Assembly (NCBI RefSeq): GCF_004764705.1
Contig: NZ_SHLX01000002.1
Coordinates: 372,001-436,000, forward strand
Source of the DNA: Paenibacillus cymbidii
GTDB taxonomy: Bacteria; Bacillota; Bacilli; Paenibacillales; NBRC-103111
DNA: 64,000 nucleotides
Direction: 5' to 3'
The position numbers were made by a program, and so were the translations under genes. Below are positions 45,450 through 54,102 of the stretch, in pieces. The number at the start of each line of letters is the position of its first letter. Positions within the stretch are counted from its first letter, which is position 1. The notes below the pieces were generated by a model. That model saw only the letters and a list, made by a program, of their open reading frames with translations. It was not told the DNA's origin and did not search any database.

Positions 45450-46888
45450 GATAACGTTTCCCCCAATCGTCGCCCGTCCGCGGAACGGAGCAAATAGATG
45501 GTAACCGCTGTGCCCCTGTGCTCCCGGCTCTGAATCGTCAGCTTGCCTTCATACCGTTCGACCAGCCGCTTGGCGATCGCCAGCCCGAGCCCGTTGCCGC
45601 CCAGGTCGCGGCTGCGCGCCTTGTCCACCCGATAGAAACGTTCGGTCACATAGGGCAAGTCGCCCGCCGGGATGCCGATCCCCCGATCTTCGACGACGAT
45701 GAACGCCTTCCGCTCCAGTTGCCCGGCCCGAACAACGATCGTTTTTTCGCGCGATGAATATTTAACGGCATTGTCCAAAATAATATGCAGCAGCTGTTCC
45801 AGATGCGGGGCGCTTACGAGCAATTCGACGCCTGCCAGCTCGTCCAGATCGAACGTGACCGCGAAGCCGGGATGCAGCGACATGAACCGTTCCGTCATGG
45901 CGCGAATCGCTTCATCCGGACGGGTCAGCAGCGCATCCGGGTCGCCCGCTTCCTTCTCCGCCCGCGTCAAGGCCAGCAGCTCCGTCACGAGCCCCTTCAA
46001 CCGGCCGAACTCCTGCAGCGACGCCTGCAAGGAGTTGTTCAGCACTTCGGCGTCGTCTTTCCCCCATCTGTGCAACAGCGACAAATGCCCCTCGATGATG
46101 GCGATCGGGGTGCGCAGCTCGTGCGACGCGTCCTCGACAAACCGGCCCTGCTGCCAGAACGACTCCTCCACCTTGTCCATCATGTCGTTGAACAAGATCA
46201 TGAGCGTCGATAGTTCATCGCCGTTATGGGCAGGTATCATTCGTTCCTGTATGCCCTTGCTGTTCACGTCCCGAATCGTTTGCGCCATCGCCTGCAGCGG
46301 CTTCAGCAGCTTCCGCGCAATAAGCCAGCCGACCAGTACGCTGAACACGACCGCTCCGGCCGCAAACGCCAGCATCACCTGCATAATGGTATGGAGCAGC
46401 TGCTCATAGGCAGCCAGGCTTTTCACGATCTCGACCGTTCCCGCAAATTCGAAAATCGTCAAGGGGCTGCGCATGATCAGCACGGGATTGTCGTCAATCC
46501 GGTAAAACTCGATCTGCTGCTGCGAAACGAAGCGGGGAACAATTCCGTTCTCCGTCACATCGTTGGCCACCGTAACGAGCGGCACTCCGTCGCTGCCGAC
46601 GATACGAATCATTTGATCGTCCCGATTCGCTTTTTCCAGGTACAGCTTGATCTCCTTGATACGGTCCGGCGTGAAGGCGGCTTCCCGCTCCAGCAAGTCG
46701 TTCAGGATGCCGTTCATGGTGCGCTGCACGCCGCTCTTCTCGCGGTGAATGATCCATTTATCCATGACGAGATACTGCAGGGCGTAATTGCCGATGAGCA
46801 GCACCATAATGAGCACGGTCGACCATAGCGTCAGCTTGAATTTGATGGGCACGCGGAACAACAGGCCCGTCCAGCGGGTTACGCTCAT
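45446..46888 (-). CDS. Sensor histidine kinase (HAMP, HisKA)
   Basis: Membrane kinase of 480 residues. Membrane segments at ~20-42 and ~168-190 flank an extracellular domain of about 125 residues. A HAMP domain (ARKLLKPLQAMAQTIRDVNS) follows. The H box VEDASHELRTP has phospho-acceptor His256. ATPase boxes are ILDNAVKYSS, DRGIGIP and GGNGLGLAIAKRLV. Its ATG overlaps the regulator stop by 4 bp (ATGA). Placement under a Fur-box promoter and next to an iron-binding lipoprotein suggests that it monitors iron. Confidence 0.93.
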   Translation of the reverse strand: MSVTRWTGLLFRVPIKFKLTLWSTVLIMVLLIGNYALQYLVMDKWIIHREKSGVQRTMNGILNDLLEREAAFTPDRIKEIKLYLEKANRDDQMIRIVGSDGVPLVTVANDVTENGIVPRFVSQQQIEFYRIDDNPVLIMRSPLTIFEFAGTVEIVKSLAAYEQLLHTIMQVMLAFAAGAVVFSVLVGWLIARKLLKPLQAMAQTIRDVNSKGIQERMIPAHNGDELSTLMILFNDMMDKVEESFWQQGRFVEDASHELRTPIAIIEGHLSLLHRWGKDDAEVLNNSLQASLQEFGRLKGLVTELLALTRAEKEAGDPDALLTRPDEAIRAMTERFMSLHPGFAVTFDLDELAGVELLVSAPHLEQLLHIILDNAVKYSSREKTIVVRAGQLERKAFIVVEDRGIGIPAGDLPYVTERFYRVDKARSRDLGGNGLGLAIAKRLVERYEGKLTIQSREHRGTAVTIYLLRSADGRRLGETLS

Positions 46889-47568
46889 TTGCGCATCACA
46901 TAACCAATGCCTCTCAGCGATTTAATGTAGCTCGACTTGCCCGGAGGATCGATTTTGAGCCGCAAATACCTGACGTAAACATCGACGACGTTCGTGTCGA
47001 CGGCCGCTTCGAAGCCCCATACTTTATCCAGCAGCGTCTCGCGCTCCAGCACGCGATTCACATGAGTCAGGAATACGATCAGCAGATCGTATTCGCGCTT
47101 GGTCAACTCGATTACCTTGCCGGCCCGGCTGACGATTCTCGTCTCCGGATCGAGGCTGAGGTCCTGGAACACGAGCAGGGGCGACATCCTGGGCGCCGCT
47201 TCATGGCTCCCCTGCCTGCGGAACACGACGCGCATCCGGGCCAGCAATTCTTCCATCGCGAACGGCTTGGGCAAATAATCGTCGGCGCCGCAATCCAGCC
47301 CGACCACCCGCTCGGTCACGCTGTCCCTGGCGCTCAGCATAATGATCGGCGTCATCTTGTGCATGCGAATGCGCCGGCATATTTCCAGACCGTCCAGACC
47401 GGGCAGCATAATATCGAGCAGGATGAGGTCCCACTCTTCGGCCATCGCGATATTCAATCCTTCATAACCTTCGAAAACGACGGTAACCGCAAAAGACTCG
47501 TGCCCCAGCTCGAGTGCAATGAAGGATGACATGTTTTTCTCATCTTCAATCAGCAGTACTTTTTTCAT
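46885..47568 (-). CDS. Response regulator, OmpR/PhoB type
   Basis: Regulator of 227 residues. Receiver with MKKVLLIEDEKNM, phospho-acceptor Asp52 in ILLDIMLPG and Lys of YLPKPFAMEEL. The winged-helix output is visible in LTKREYDLLIVFLTHVNRVL and VDVYVRYLRLKID. The ATG at 47568 follows GGAAAGGA; the upstream ATG at 47586 was rejected. It is the first gene of the three-gene transcript with the kinase and the Fe3+-binding lipoprotein, directly below a Fur box. Confidence 0.93.
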   Translation of the reverse strand: MKKVLLIEDEKNMSSFIALELGHESFAVTVVFEGYEGLNIAMAEEWDLILLDIMLPGLDGLEICRRIRMHKMTPIIMLSARDSVTERVVGLDCGADDYLPKPFAMEELLARMRVVFRRQGSHEAAPRMSPLLVFQDLSLDPETRIVSRAGKVIELTKREYDLLIVFLTHVNRVLERETLLDKVWGFEAAVDTNVVDVYVRYLRLKIDPPGKSSYIKSLRGIGYVMRK

Positions 47569-47593
47569 GCCGTCCTTTCCGCCCATCTCGCGT

Positions 47594-47648
47594 GAAAATG
47601 ATTATCATTATTATTTACTATCATATTGGATTTTGCCGCTATGTTCAA
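47594..47648 (-). promoter_or_regulatory. Promoter with Fur box before the response regulator
   Basis: On the minus strand TTGAAC (47648-47643), 17 bp, and TATGAT (47625-47620) form a promoter whose -35 overlaps the FTR1 stop codon. Immediately downstream GAAAATGATTATCATTATT (47594-47612) matches the 19-bp Fur consensus closely. Iron-bound Fur should block this promoter. Confidence 0.8.
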
Positions 47649-48616
47649 GCCTCGTTTCCTGATGAACGGCTGGAGACCGACGCGTCCCGCTGCCGCGCCG
47701 CAGCGGTCGATCCGTTCGCGGACACGCTCCCGTCGCGCTTCTTCAATCGGCCGATCAAGATCAGCAAGACGAGATAATACGTCCAATACAGGACGAACTC
47801 TTCTACGGACGGATTCTGCGTATAACCGAGAAACGCTTTGAAAAAAATGCCCGCTTGCCCGTTGATAAGCGGTTTGTCGCCCGTGTCGCGAATATACTGC
47901 GTTTCATCGAGCGGATGCTCCGGCATGAACGCCGTCAAGTTGTACACTTCGCCGATTTCGCCGCCGGGCGTCCGGTATACCGAGCCGATCAGCCCGATGT
48001 CCTGCATGATCCCGACCGCTTGCACGAGCAAACCGCCGGCAATCATCAGCAAAAAAATCGAGGTAATGCGGAAAAACGTTTTGAGCTGGATTTTGCGGGA
48101 ACCTTTAAAAAAGAAATAGCCTACCGCAATCGCCAACAGCAGGCCGAACAGCGCTCCCCAGCTTTGCAGCGCCTGCTGGATATCGCCGCCCGTAATCGCC
48201 GCGAAAAAAAATACGGTTTCGACGCCTTCCCTCACGACGACGAGAAAGGAGTGCACAATCATGTTGGCCACGCCGCCTGCCGTCAAAACCGCGGACAGTT
48301 TGTGCTCCACCTTGTCTTGCATATTGCGGCTTTGCCGGCTCATGAACAGCACCATATGCGACAGCAAGACGCAAGAGGCGAGCATAATGCCGATTTTCAA
48401 ATAATTTTGACTGCCCATGGTAGCGAAGCCGGTCAATACGGTTTGGAACACGAGCGCAACGCCGTAGCTGGCGATCAGCGCCAGCACAACGCCTACCCAT
48501 ACCCACTTGTTCCACTGCGTCTGATCGATCCGCTTCAAATACGTGACAATAACGCCCACGATCAGGATCGCTTCAAGCGCTTCGCGGAACGTGATCAGAA
48601 ACGACTGCAATTCCAT
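47645..48616 (-). CDS. efeU: FTR1 family iron permease
   Basis: Membrane permease of 323 residues with seven hydrophobic segments. The two REXXE iron-translocation motifs are present: FREALEAIL (residues 10-18) and VVREGVETVFFF (about 127-138). The ATG at 48616 (MELQSFLITF) follows GGAGG; an upstream ATG at 48679 was rejected. The cytoplasmic tail is Ser/Ala/Arg-rich. In EfeUOB systems it works with a peroxidase (EfeB) and a cupredoxin/M75 protein (EfeO); neither is present here, but two secreted proteins precede it in the same Fur-controlled transcript and may replace them. Confidence 0.88.
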   Translation of the reverse strand: MELQSFLITFREALEAILIVGVIVTYLKRIDQTQWNKWVWVGVVLALIASYGVALVFQTVLTGFATMGSQNYLKIGIMLASCVLLSHMVLFMSRQSRNMQDKVEHKLSAVLTAGGVANMIVHSFLVVVREGVETVFFFAAITGGDIQQALQSWGALFGLLLAIAVGYFFFKGSRKIQLKTFFRITSIFLLMIAGGLLVQAVGIMQDIGLIGSVYRTPGGEIGEVYNLTAFMPEHPLDETQYIRDTGDKPLINGQAGIFFKAFLGYTQNPSVEEFVLYWTYYLVLLILIGRLKKRDGSVSANGSTAAARQRDASVSSRSSGNEA

Positions 48617-48706
48617 GCGCCAGCCTCCATTTCTGCGCCCGGATGCAACAAGCGGAAGACACCCGCGCATGAAGCGCAAGCGTCCTCCCGCCTGGAATGC
48701 ACCGGA

Positions 48707-50188
48707 TTACCGGAGAATGATAATGTTGCCCTTGTCGTAAAATACGCCTTTGCCGAACAGCTCGGCGACTGCGCGCAGCGGGATGAAGGAGCTGTCGTCC
48801 TTGATCACGACCGGTTGATCCAACGCAACCGTTTCGTTCGTCTTGCCGTTCTGCACGATCGTGCTGGAGCCGACCTTGAGCTCGGTCGTTGCGCCATCCT
48901 TGACGATGCGGACCGTGCTTGTATTGCCGTCGTAGCTCACTTCGGCGCCGATCGCATCGGCGATCAGACGCACGGGAACGAGGGTCCGGCCCGTTTCCTT
49001 GCTGATGTAGGGTTCGCTCACGGCGGTGTGCGCCTGACCGTCGACGCGATACGTTTTGTCGCCGATGGCAAGCTCGATGCCGTCCACAGGAACGATATAT
49101 TTCAGCATCTGGAAGCCGGCCGCTTCGGCCGCTTGCAAATTCGCTTGGTCGACGGCTTCGACGAATTGCTGCGCATATGATGCAGCAGCCGCATACGCTT
49201 CTTTCGTGAAGAACGGCTCCTGCGTCGACAGGAACATCGTGCCTTCCATGGCGTAGCCGCGCGCCCCTTGCAAATCGCCGGCAGCCAGCTTGACGAAAGC
49301 GTTGTTGACGTATTCGGACACTTTGCCGATCATCGTGCGCTGCAGCGCAAGCTTGATCCGGTTCCCGTCGATTTGGCCGGCATCGCCGGAAGCGAATGCA
49401 TCCAGCACATCGTTGGCGTCTTCCACGCTTCCCCCTCTAAGATACGTGTAGACAGGGAGATACAGGAAGTAGCCTTCCGTGACGGCTGCCGGCTGGTCGG
49501 CCGCCGGCTTCGTTGCAATGCTCGACGCATAGGTGTTCGTCGCGAGCGCATACGTCTTGATCAGGAGCTTATCCAGCACCTGGCGATGAATGTTGAAGTC
49601 GTTGACGTTCTTATCCGCCAAATCCTGCTGGAGTTGTTCGATCGTCCCTTTCAGAATGCCGACCATATCAAGGCCGTACGAAGCGTCGCGCTTGGTCACC
49701 GTGCTTTGCAGCACGCCTTCGTAAATTTGCACGACTTTGTCGAAGCCTTTGGTCGCCGCTGCGTAATCTCCCTGGTTCAGGGCAGGACGAACGGTATTGC
49801 TGATCAGGTCGCGCAGCGCGAAGAAGAAGTACCATTGCAGCCCCTTGTCGACCGCTTGCTTGGCCTGGTTGACATTCAAGTCGCCTTTGACGGCGTTGTT
49901 CAGCACGAACGTAATGTTTTCGTCAATTTTGGGATCGTCGGCTTTAATGGTAGCATCGATCCGTTTCGTTTCCGTCTGGAACTTGCTCACATAATAAGCT
50001 TGCACCTCCTTGAGGTCGGTGTTGTCCGTGAACAGCGCCTTGATGTCGGCAAAAGCTTGCACCCGCGCCGCAATTTCCGGATCTTCGGCGATGTTGAACT
50101 TGGATGCGGCACCCGCCGCGGAAGCCAGGACGAACAAGGACGATACCAGCAAGGAAAAGCTCATTGCCATCGACAACCATTTACGCAT
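48707..50188 (-). CDS. Secreted helical protein with copper-amine-oxidase-N-type domain
   Basis: Exported protein of 493 residues with a Sec signal (MRKWLSMAMSFSLLVSSLFV, cut after AGAA). Residues ~30-360 are helical and repetitive in style (NDVLDAFASGDAGQIDGNRI, FVKLAAGDLQGARGYAMEG), somewhat like EfeO/imelysin-type helical domains. Residues ~370-493 form the wall-associated copper amine oxidase N-terminal-like domain (GRTLVPVRLIADAIGAEVSY, SFIPLRAVAELFG). GGGAGAG precedes the ATG. Position just before the iron permease suggests an extracellular iron-handling partner. Function is inferred from context. Confidence 0.7.
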   Translation of the reverse strand: MRKWLSMAMSFSLLVSSLFVLASAAGAASKFNIAEDPEIAARVQAFADIKALFTDNTDLKEVQAYYVSKFQTETKRIDATIKADDPKIDENITFVLNNAVKGDLNVNQAKQAVDKGLQWYFFFALRDLISNTVRPALNQGDYAAATKGFDKVVQIYEGVLQSTVTKRDASYGLDMVGILKGTIEQLQQDLADKNVNDFNIHRQVLDKLLIKTYALATNTYASSIATKPAADQPAAVTEGYFLYLPVYTYLRGGSVEDANDVLDAFASGDAGQIDGNRIKLALQRTMIGKVSEYVNNAFVKLAAGDLQGARGYAMEGTMFLSTQEPFFTKEAYAAAASYAQQFVEAVDQANLQAAEAAGFQMLKYIVPVDGIELAIGDKTYRVDGQAHTAVSEPYISKETGRTLVPVRLIADAIGAEVSYDGNTSTVRIVKDGATTELKVGSSTIVQNGKTNETVALDQPVVIKDDSSFIPLRAVAELFGKGVFYDKGNIIILR

Positions 50189-50213
50189 GTTTATCTCTCC
50201 CAATCGTTTTTGG

Positions 50214-51251
50214 TTAGAAAAAGCCTTTTTTGCGGCTGTACCATAACGCCCCGCCGCCCGCAAGAACAACGCCGGCAATCACGAAAACTGTCACGAGCGG
50301 ATTCACTTTGTTCGTCCGCTCCATCGGCGCGTGCTCGCCTTGCTGCAGCGCTTGCCCGGAAGCAGCCGGCGCCGCAGCGGAACTTGCCGCGGGTGTCGGT
50401 TTCGGCGCCTCTGCGGAAGCGGATGATTGCGCGGCCGATGACGCGGCCGGGGTCGTCGACGATGCGGCCGTAGGCGACGCCGACGCGGAAGCCGTAGGCG
50501 AGGCCGACGCGGAAGCGGAAGGGCTTGGCGACGCTTGAGCCGGCGATTCGGCGGCTTGCGGCTTCTCCGGCTCGGCTGTCGCTGCCGCCGGCTTCGCTTC
50601 CGGTGTGGCGGCCGCAGGCGCCACGCTTGCAGCGGCCGGCTTCGCCGGCTCCGGCGCGGGCGCCGCATACGCCTGGTAAGGGAACAACGGTTTGACCTTG
50701 TCGTAGATGAACGTGACCTTCGTCTTGAACAGCTCCGGGTCCGCCTTCTTCTTCCCTACGCCGAACAAGCCGGGATTGCCGAGCGCGTCCAACGCTTCAT
50801 CGAACGACCGGTCGATCTCGTCCTTGCCGGCGCTCATATACGGAGCCAGCGTGTCGTACGTCGCTTTCGCTTTGGCCAGCAGCAGCTTGGCGCCGGCATA
50901 ATCGCCCACATCTTGCAGCGCGTACGCGAACCGGCGATCCAGGTTCATGACGAGCACCGCCTTGTAATTGGCGATCAGAAGCGCGTTGTCCGCCGCTTCG
51001 ATATTTTTGTCGAGCGTGGCGGCAACGGCATCTCCGAAATGCGACTGGATCTCGCTGCGCCTGACCTTGTGCGCTTCCGTTGCCGTCTTCCAGTCGGACT
51101 GCCCGCCGCCGAGCGCGGCTGCGATCGTCTTGAACGTTTCCGCCACGTCCTCGGTGTTGGCATCGCCGTAAGAGTAGGCGAACGCTTGCGCCGGAGCGAG
51201 CCAGATCAGCAGCGCCAGCGCTGCCAGCGCGCTTCTTATCCCTCTGACCAC
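50214..51251 (-). CDS. Membrane-anchored protein with Ala/Ser/Pro linker
   Basis: Protein of 345 residues starting at a GTG (51251) seven bases after AAGGAGGAG. A signal segment (SALAALALLIWLAPAQAFA) is followed by a helical domain of about 170 residues, a low-complexity Ala/Pro/Ser/Thr stretch of about 100 residues, and a C-terminal membrane segment (PLVTVFVIAGVVLAGGGALW) with a basic tail YSRKKGFF. This gives an extracellular domain on a flexible stalk. The longer open frame up to 51737 runs inside the GT2 gene and was rejected. It overlaps the GT2 end by 16 bp and lies 25 bp before the next secreted protein gene, likely acting with it. Confidence 0.72.
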   Translation of the reverse strand: MVRGIRSALAALALLIWLAPAQAFAYSYGDANTEDVAETFKTIAAALGGGQSDWKTATEAHKVRRSEIQSHFGDAVAATLDKNIEAADNALLIANYKAVLVMNLDRRFAYALQDVGDYAGAKLLLAKAKATYDTLAPYMSAGKDEIDRSFDEALDALGNPGLFGVGKKKADPELFKTKVTFIYDKVKPLFPYQAYAAPAPEPAKPAAASVAPAAATPEAKPAAATAEPEKPQAAESPAQASPSPSASASASPTASASASPTAASSTTPAASSAAQSSASAEAPKPTPAASSAAAPAASGQALQQGEHAPMERTNKVNPLVTVFVIAGVVLAGGGALWYSRKKGFF

Positions 51252-51985
51252 TTGCGAACTCCTCCTTCGTTGTGACGGCAAACGGGCCTTCTCATCTCCC
51301 GATAGATGGCCGGGATGACAGATGCGACATACTGCCGGAATTTGATGAACGACCGCCCTTGCGTTCTTGTCCGATACGCGATCGGCACTTCCTCCAGGCG
51401 AAAGCCTTTGCGCAGCAAGTTCAATGTCAGCACCTGGGCGTAGTTGTAATCGTGAATGATTTCCGCGCTCTCCATCGCTTGCCGGGAGAAGCCGCGCATG
51501 CCCGATTGCCCGTCGCATATCCATTGCCGCAGCAGGATCGACTGCAGCAGTGTAAACAAATAGTTGCCCAGGCGGCGATGAAGCTTCATGCCCGTTATGC
51601 TTCCTTTGAAGCGCGAGCCGAATGTGTAGTCCGCCGTCCCCCGGATGATCGGAGCGATCACGTCCGGAATTTGCTCCGGCGGGTATTCGTTGTCCGCGTC
51701 GATCATCAGCCCGATGTCTGCATCCAGCAGGCAGCATTGCGCCAAGCCCTCCCTGACGGCGGCGCCGAGCCCGCGATTGGCCGCGAAGGAAAACACGAAA
51801 TCCGCCCCCGCCTGTTTGGCGACCGTCGCGGTGCCATCCGTCGAGCCGTCGTCGATGACGACGACTTGAACCGTATAGTGCGGGTGAAAGCTGCGCGGAA
51901 CACGCGGGATGACCCGTTCGATATTGCCGACTTCATTGTGCGCGGGAATGAATACGACCAGCTTCTTGAAGCGATCCGCCTTCAT
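51236..51985 (-). CDS. Glycosyltransferase family 2 (polyprenyl-phosphate type)
   Basis: Cytosolic/membrane-associated transferase of 249 residues. The GT-A fold is clear: VVFIPAHNEVGNIERVIPRV, VVIDDGSTDGTATVAKQAGA, the DxD motif in GLMIDADNEYPPEQI, and SGMRGFSRQAMES. It resembles dolichol-phosphate mannosyltransferase-like enzymes without a membrane tail. Its first 53 bp overlap the phosphodiesterase-like gene, so the two are coupled. Its role in a Fur-controlled transcript is unclear; it could glycosylate a lipid or surface protein of the system. Confidence 0.85.
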   Translation of the reverse strand: MKADRFKKLVVFIPAHNEVGNIERVIPRVPRSFHPHYTVQVVVIDDGSTDGTATVAKQAGADFVFSFAANRGLGAAVREGLAQCCLLDADIGLMIDADNEYPPEQIPDVIAPIIRGTADYTFGSRFKGSITGMKLHRRLGNYLFTLLQSILLRQWICDGQSGMRGFSRQAMESAEIIHDYNYAQVLTLNLLRKGFRLEEVPIAYRTRTQGRSFIKFRQYVASVIPAIYREMRRPVCRHNEGGVRKWSEG

Positions 51986-53471
51986 GTCGGCCCTCCTGTC
52001 TTGTGCGCAGCGCGTCCGTCAACACGCTGCCGCGACTTGCGTTCGGAAACGGAGCGCCGAGCAAGTACGCCAGCGTGGGGGCGACGGAAACAAGCGAATG
52101 GCGTTCGTCGACTCTTACCCCCGCCCGAATCGCCGGTCCGTGCATGAAGAACGGTACGAACCGCTCCCCCTCGTCGAGGTGGCCATGCCCGCCGATGCCG
52201 TCTGCCTGGCCGTGATCCGCGCATACGACAAGGGTCGCGTTTTTCGTCAGACCGCGTTCCTCCAGCCATCCGACGAACTGCTCCACGAGCCGGTCGGCCT
52301 CCGCGATTTTTTGCAAATATTCGTCATAGAGCACGCCCATACTGTGTCCCGTCTGATCGACGGCGATCAGTTGGACGACCAGCAAGTCGGGATTTTGCTC
52401 GACCACGATCGTTTTCGCGCGCTCGATAATGTTGCGGTCGGCCGTATCGTTATGCATGACCGCGGTGATGCTCTCCACATCGTCGCCCATCGAATCGATC
52501 AGATGCGCGATCCCGAGCAGCCGGCCGCGTTTCCCGACTTTGCGCAGCGAATCGAAGATGCTCTCCACCTTGATCCCGAGCCGCCACACCATATTGGAGC
52601 GGATGCCGTGCTGCCTCGGATAAGCGCCGGTAAACATGGAGGAGAAGCAAACGACAGTGCGAGCCGGATATACGGTTTCCATCTGCGTATATTCCGTCCC
52701 TTCCGCCCGCAGCCGCTTGAGGAACGGCGCATCGGCTTCCTCGAAACGTTCCTTGCGCATGCCGTCGATGACGATGACGAACACTTTGTCGCTGGGTGTC
52801 CGCTCGGGCCGGTCCGGCGCTTCGGTCGGCTGTGTCCGCTCTTTCGGTTTCCAATCGAACAAATAGCGGTGAAGCAACCAGCTATACATCAACAGGCATC
52901 CGGTAAACACGCCGAGCGTTGCCGACTCGCCCGCGAACCCGGGCACCGGGCCGGGGGTTCCGTGACGGGCAGCCAGCAGCCGGTAAAAGTAGTCCCATAC
53001 GAGCAGCACCAGCATCAGCTTCGGCAGCTGCTCTTGCGCATTGCCGCTGGTGGAGTCGCTGTTCTTAAGCACCAGCTTCCAGAACCTTTTGAAATTCCAC
53101 CATGAAGTGCCGATCCGCAGATGGTAATAGAACGTTCCCCAGAAGAACACGGTAAAAAAGAAATAGAGCGCAATCGCCAGCGCGTACAGCGCTAAATGCC
53201 CCGCACCCCAGATCAGCAGCGCGGATACGACCGGGAACCACAAATAGTTGCGCAAAAATAGCGGGTAATCGAACAGGTAGTACAAGACGAGCAGCGGCGC
53301 GATCAACAGCAGACTTGCGCCTGCGCTGGCCCAAAAGCCGACGTCCGACCACCGGTCGATACGGTATAGCATAAAAGTCGCAACGGCGAATAACGGCGTA
53401 AACGGCTTGCCTTCGTTAAGCAAATTCCAGCAGCGCGCCGCTGCGATTTCAACTCGTGACGCTTGCTTCAT
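51933..53471 (-). CDS. Membrane alkaline-phosphatase-superfamily phosphodiesterase
   Basis: Protein of 512 residues. The first ~190 residues contain several membrane segments (FTPLFAVATFMLYRI, GASLLLIAPLLVLYYLF, LYALAIALYFFFTVFF). The rest is a type I phosphodiesterase/nucleotide pyrophosphatase domain: KVFVIVIDGMRKERF (metal Asp), YPARTVVCFSSMFTG with the Thr nucleophile near 270, VQLIAVDQTGHSMG and VVCADHGQADGIGGHGH with metal-binding Asp/His. The ATG at 53471 follows GGAAAGGGA. Longer frames would translate the upstream 12-bp tandem repeat and were rejected. It is the first gene under the Fur-box promoter at 53661. Confidence 0.8.
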   Translation of the reverse strand: MKQASRVEIAAARCWNLLNEGKPFTPLFAVATFMLYRIDRWSDVGFWASAGASLLLIAPLLVLYYLFDYPLFLRNYLWFPVVSALLIWGAGHLALYALAIALYFFFTVFFWGTFYYHLRIGTSWWNFKRFWKLVLKNSDSTSGNAQEQLPKLMLVLLVWDYFYRLLAARHGTPGPVPGFAGESATLGVFTGCLLMYSWLLHRYLFDWKPKERTQPTEAPDRPERTPSDKVFVIVIDGMRKERFEEADAPFLKRLRAEGTEYTQMETVYPARTVVCFSSMFTGAYPRQHGIRSNMVWRLGIKVESIFDSLRKVGKRGRLLGIAHLIDSMGDDVESITAVMHNDTADRNIIERAKTIVVEQNPDLLVVQLIAVDQTGHSMGVLYDEYLQKIAEADRLVEQFVGWLEERGLTKNATLVVCADHGQADGIGGHGHLDEGERFVPFFMHGPAIRAGVRVDERHSLVSVAPTLAYLLGAPFPNASRGSVLTDALRTRQEGRHEGGSLQEAGRIHSRAQ

Positions 53472-53530
53472 GTCCCTTTCCTTTCCTGATGAGCGTTCAT
53501 CTTCCAGCCTCCTTTCCTGGACAGTCGGAC

Positions 53531-53602
53531 GGTCGCATGGATGGTCGCATGGATGGTCGCATGGATGGTCGCATGGATGGTCGCATGGGCGGTCGCATGG
53601 AC
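53531..53602. repeat. 12-bp tandem repeat, six units
   Basis: Six uninterrupted copies of GGTCGCATGGAT, the last two with changed ends (GGGC and GGAC). They lie in the untranslated leader between the Fur-box promoter and the start codon at 53471. Such arrays may vary in copy number by slippage. Confidence 0.85.
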
Positions 53603-53660
53603 GGTCGACCGGCAATCGACATAAGCGGCATCCGGCAGTTAGGTACGATCGAGACTTATT

Positions 53661-53696
53661 GAGAATGATAATCATTATTTGATCATGGACATTATA
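53661..53696 (-). promoter_or_regulatory. Promoter with Fur box of the iron operon
   Basis: A perfect TATAAT on the minus strand (53696-53691) is followed directly by the Fur box GAGAATGATAATCATTATT (53661-53679), with 17 of 19 matches to the classical box. A good -35 was not found. The geometry copies that at 47594-47648. Confidence 0.8.
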
Positions 53697-53884
53697 ACGA
53701 ACGAAAATGAGAAAATGATGTGAAACGCGGAATGCGTTTGATTTTTTGCTCGGGGGAGTAGCTATTTTCCGGTGCAGGTTGGATAAGTCAGTGGGGGAAT
53801 GTTGGAGGAGGGGGCACAAGCCCCCTTGTTGCCCGTATGCGGCGTTGGCGAAGCGAAGTAGTCAGGTTTAACGGCTGCTGCTCG

Positions 53885-54081
53885 CGAAATAGGCCATAAA
53901 AAATGGCCTATTTCCCCGATTTCAGCCGTCTCATCAAAAATAACCAGTGAAAACACTGGTTATTTGGGCTGAACAGCCCCAATTGGGGCTGTTTGATACG
54001 AATAGCCAGTGAAATCACTGCCTATTTTGTGAAGGCTGCCTATTTTTAACGAAATAGGCCATAAAAGATGGCCTATTTCGC
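53885..54081. repeat. Intergenic palindrome array, copy 5
   Basis: It begins and ends with GAAATAGGCCAT/ATGGCCTATTTC hairpins (53886-53913 and 54051-54079). Between them lie AACCAGTG/CACTGGTTATT and AATAGCCAGTG/CACTGCCTATTT units and CAGCCCC/GGGGCTG. It lies 21 bp past the MFS stop. The stretch 53697-53884 shows nothing besides AT-rich promoter-like DNA. Confidence 0.75.
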
Positions 54082-54102
54082 CATTCTGCTCCTGCATCGC
54101 CG

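Noticed and set aside
51252..51737. Upstream extension of the stalked membrane protein to 51737
   Set aside because: It lies within the GT2 gene in another frame, and a strong AAGGAGGAG site with signal peptide marks the GTG at 51251 as the start.
53472..53819. N-terminal extension of the phosphodiesterase-like protein with repeated Pro-Cys-Asp units
   Set aside because: It only translates the 12-bp tandem repeat and the Fur-box promoter; a proper ribosome site precedes the ATG at 53471.
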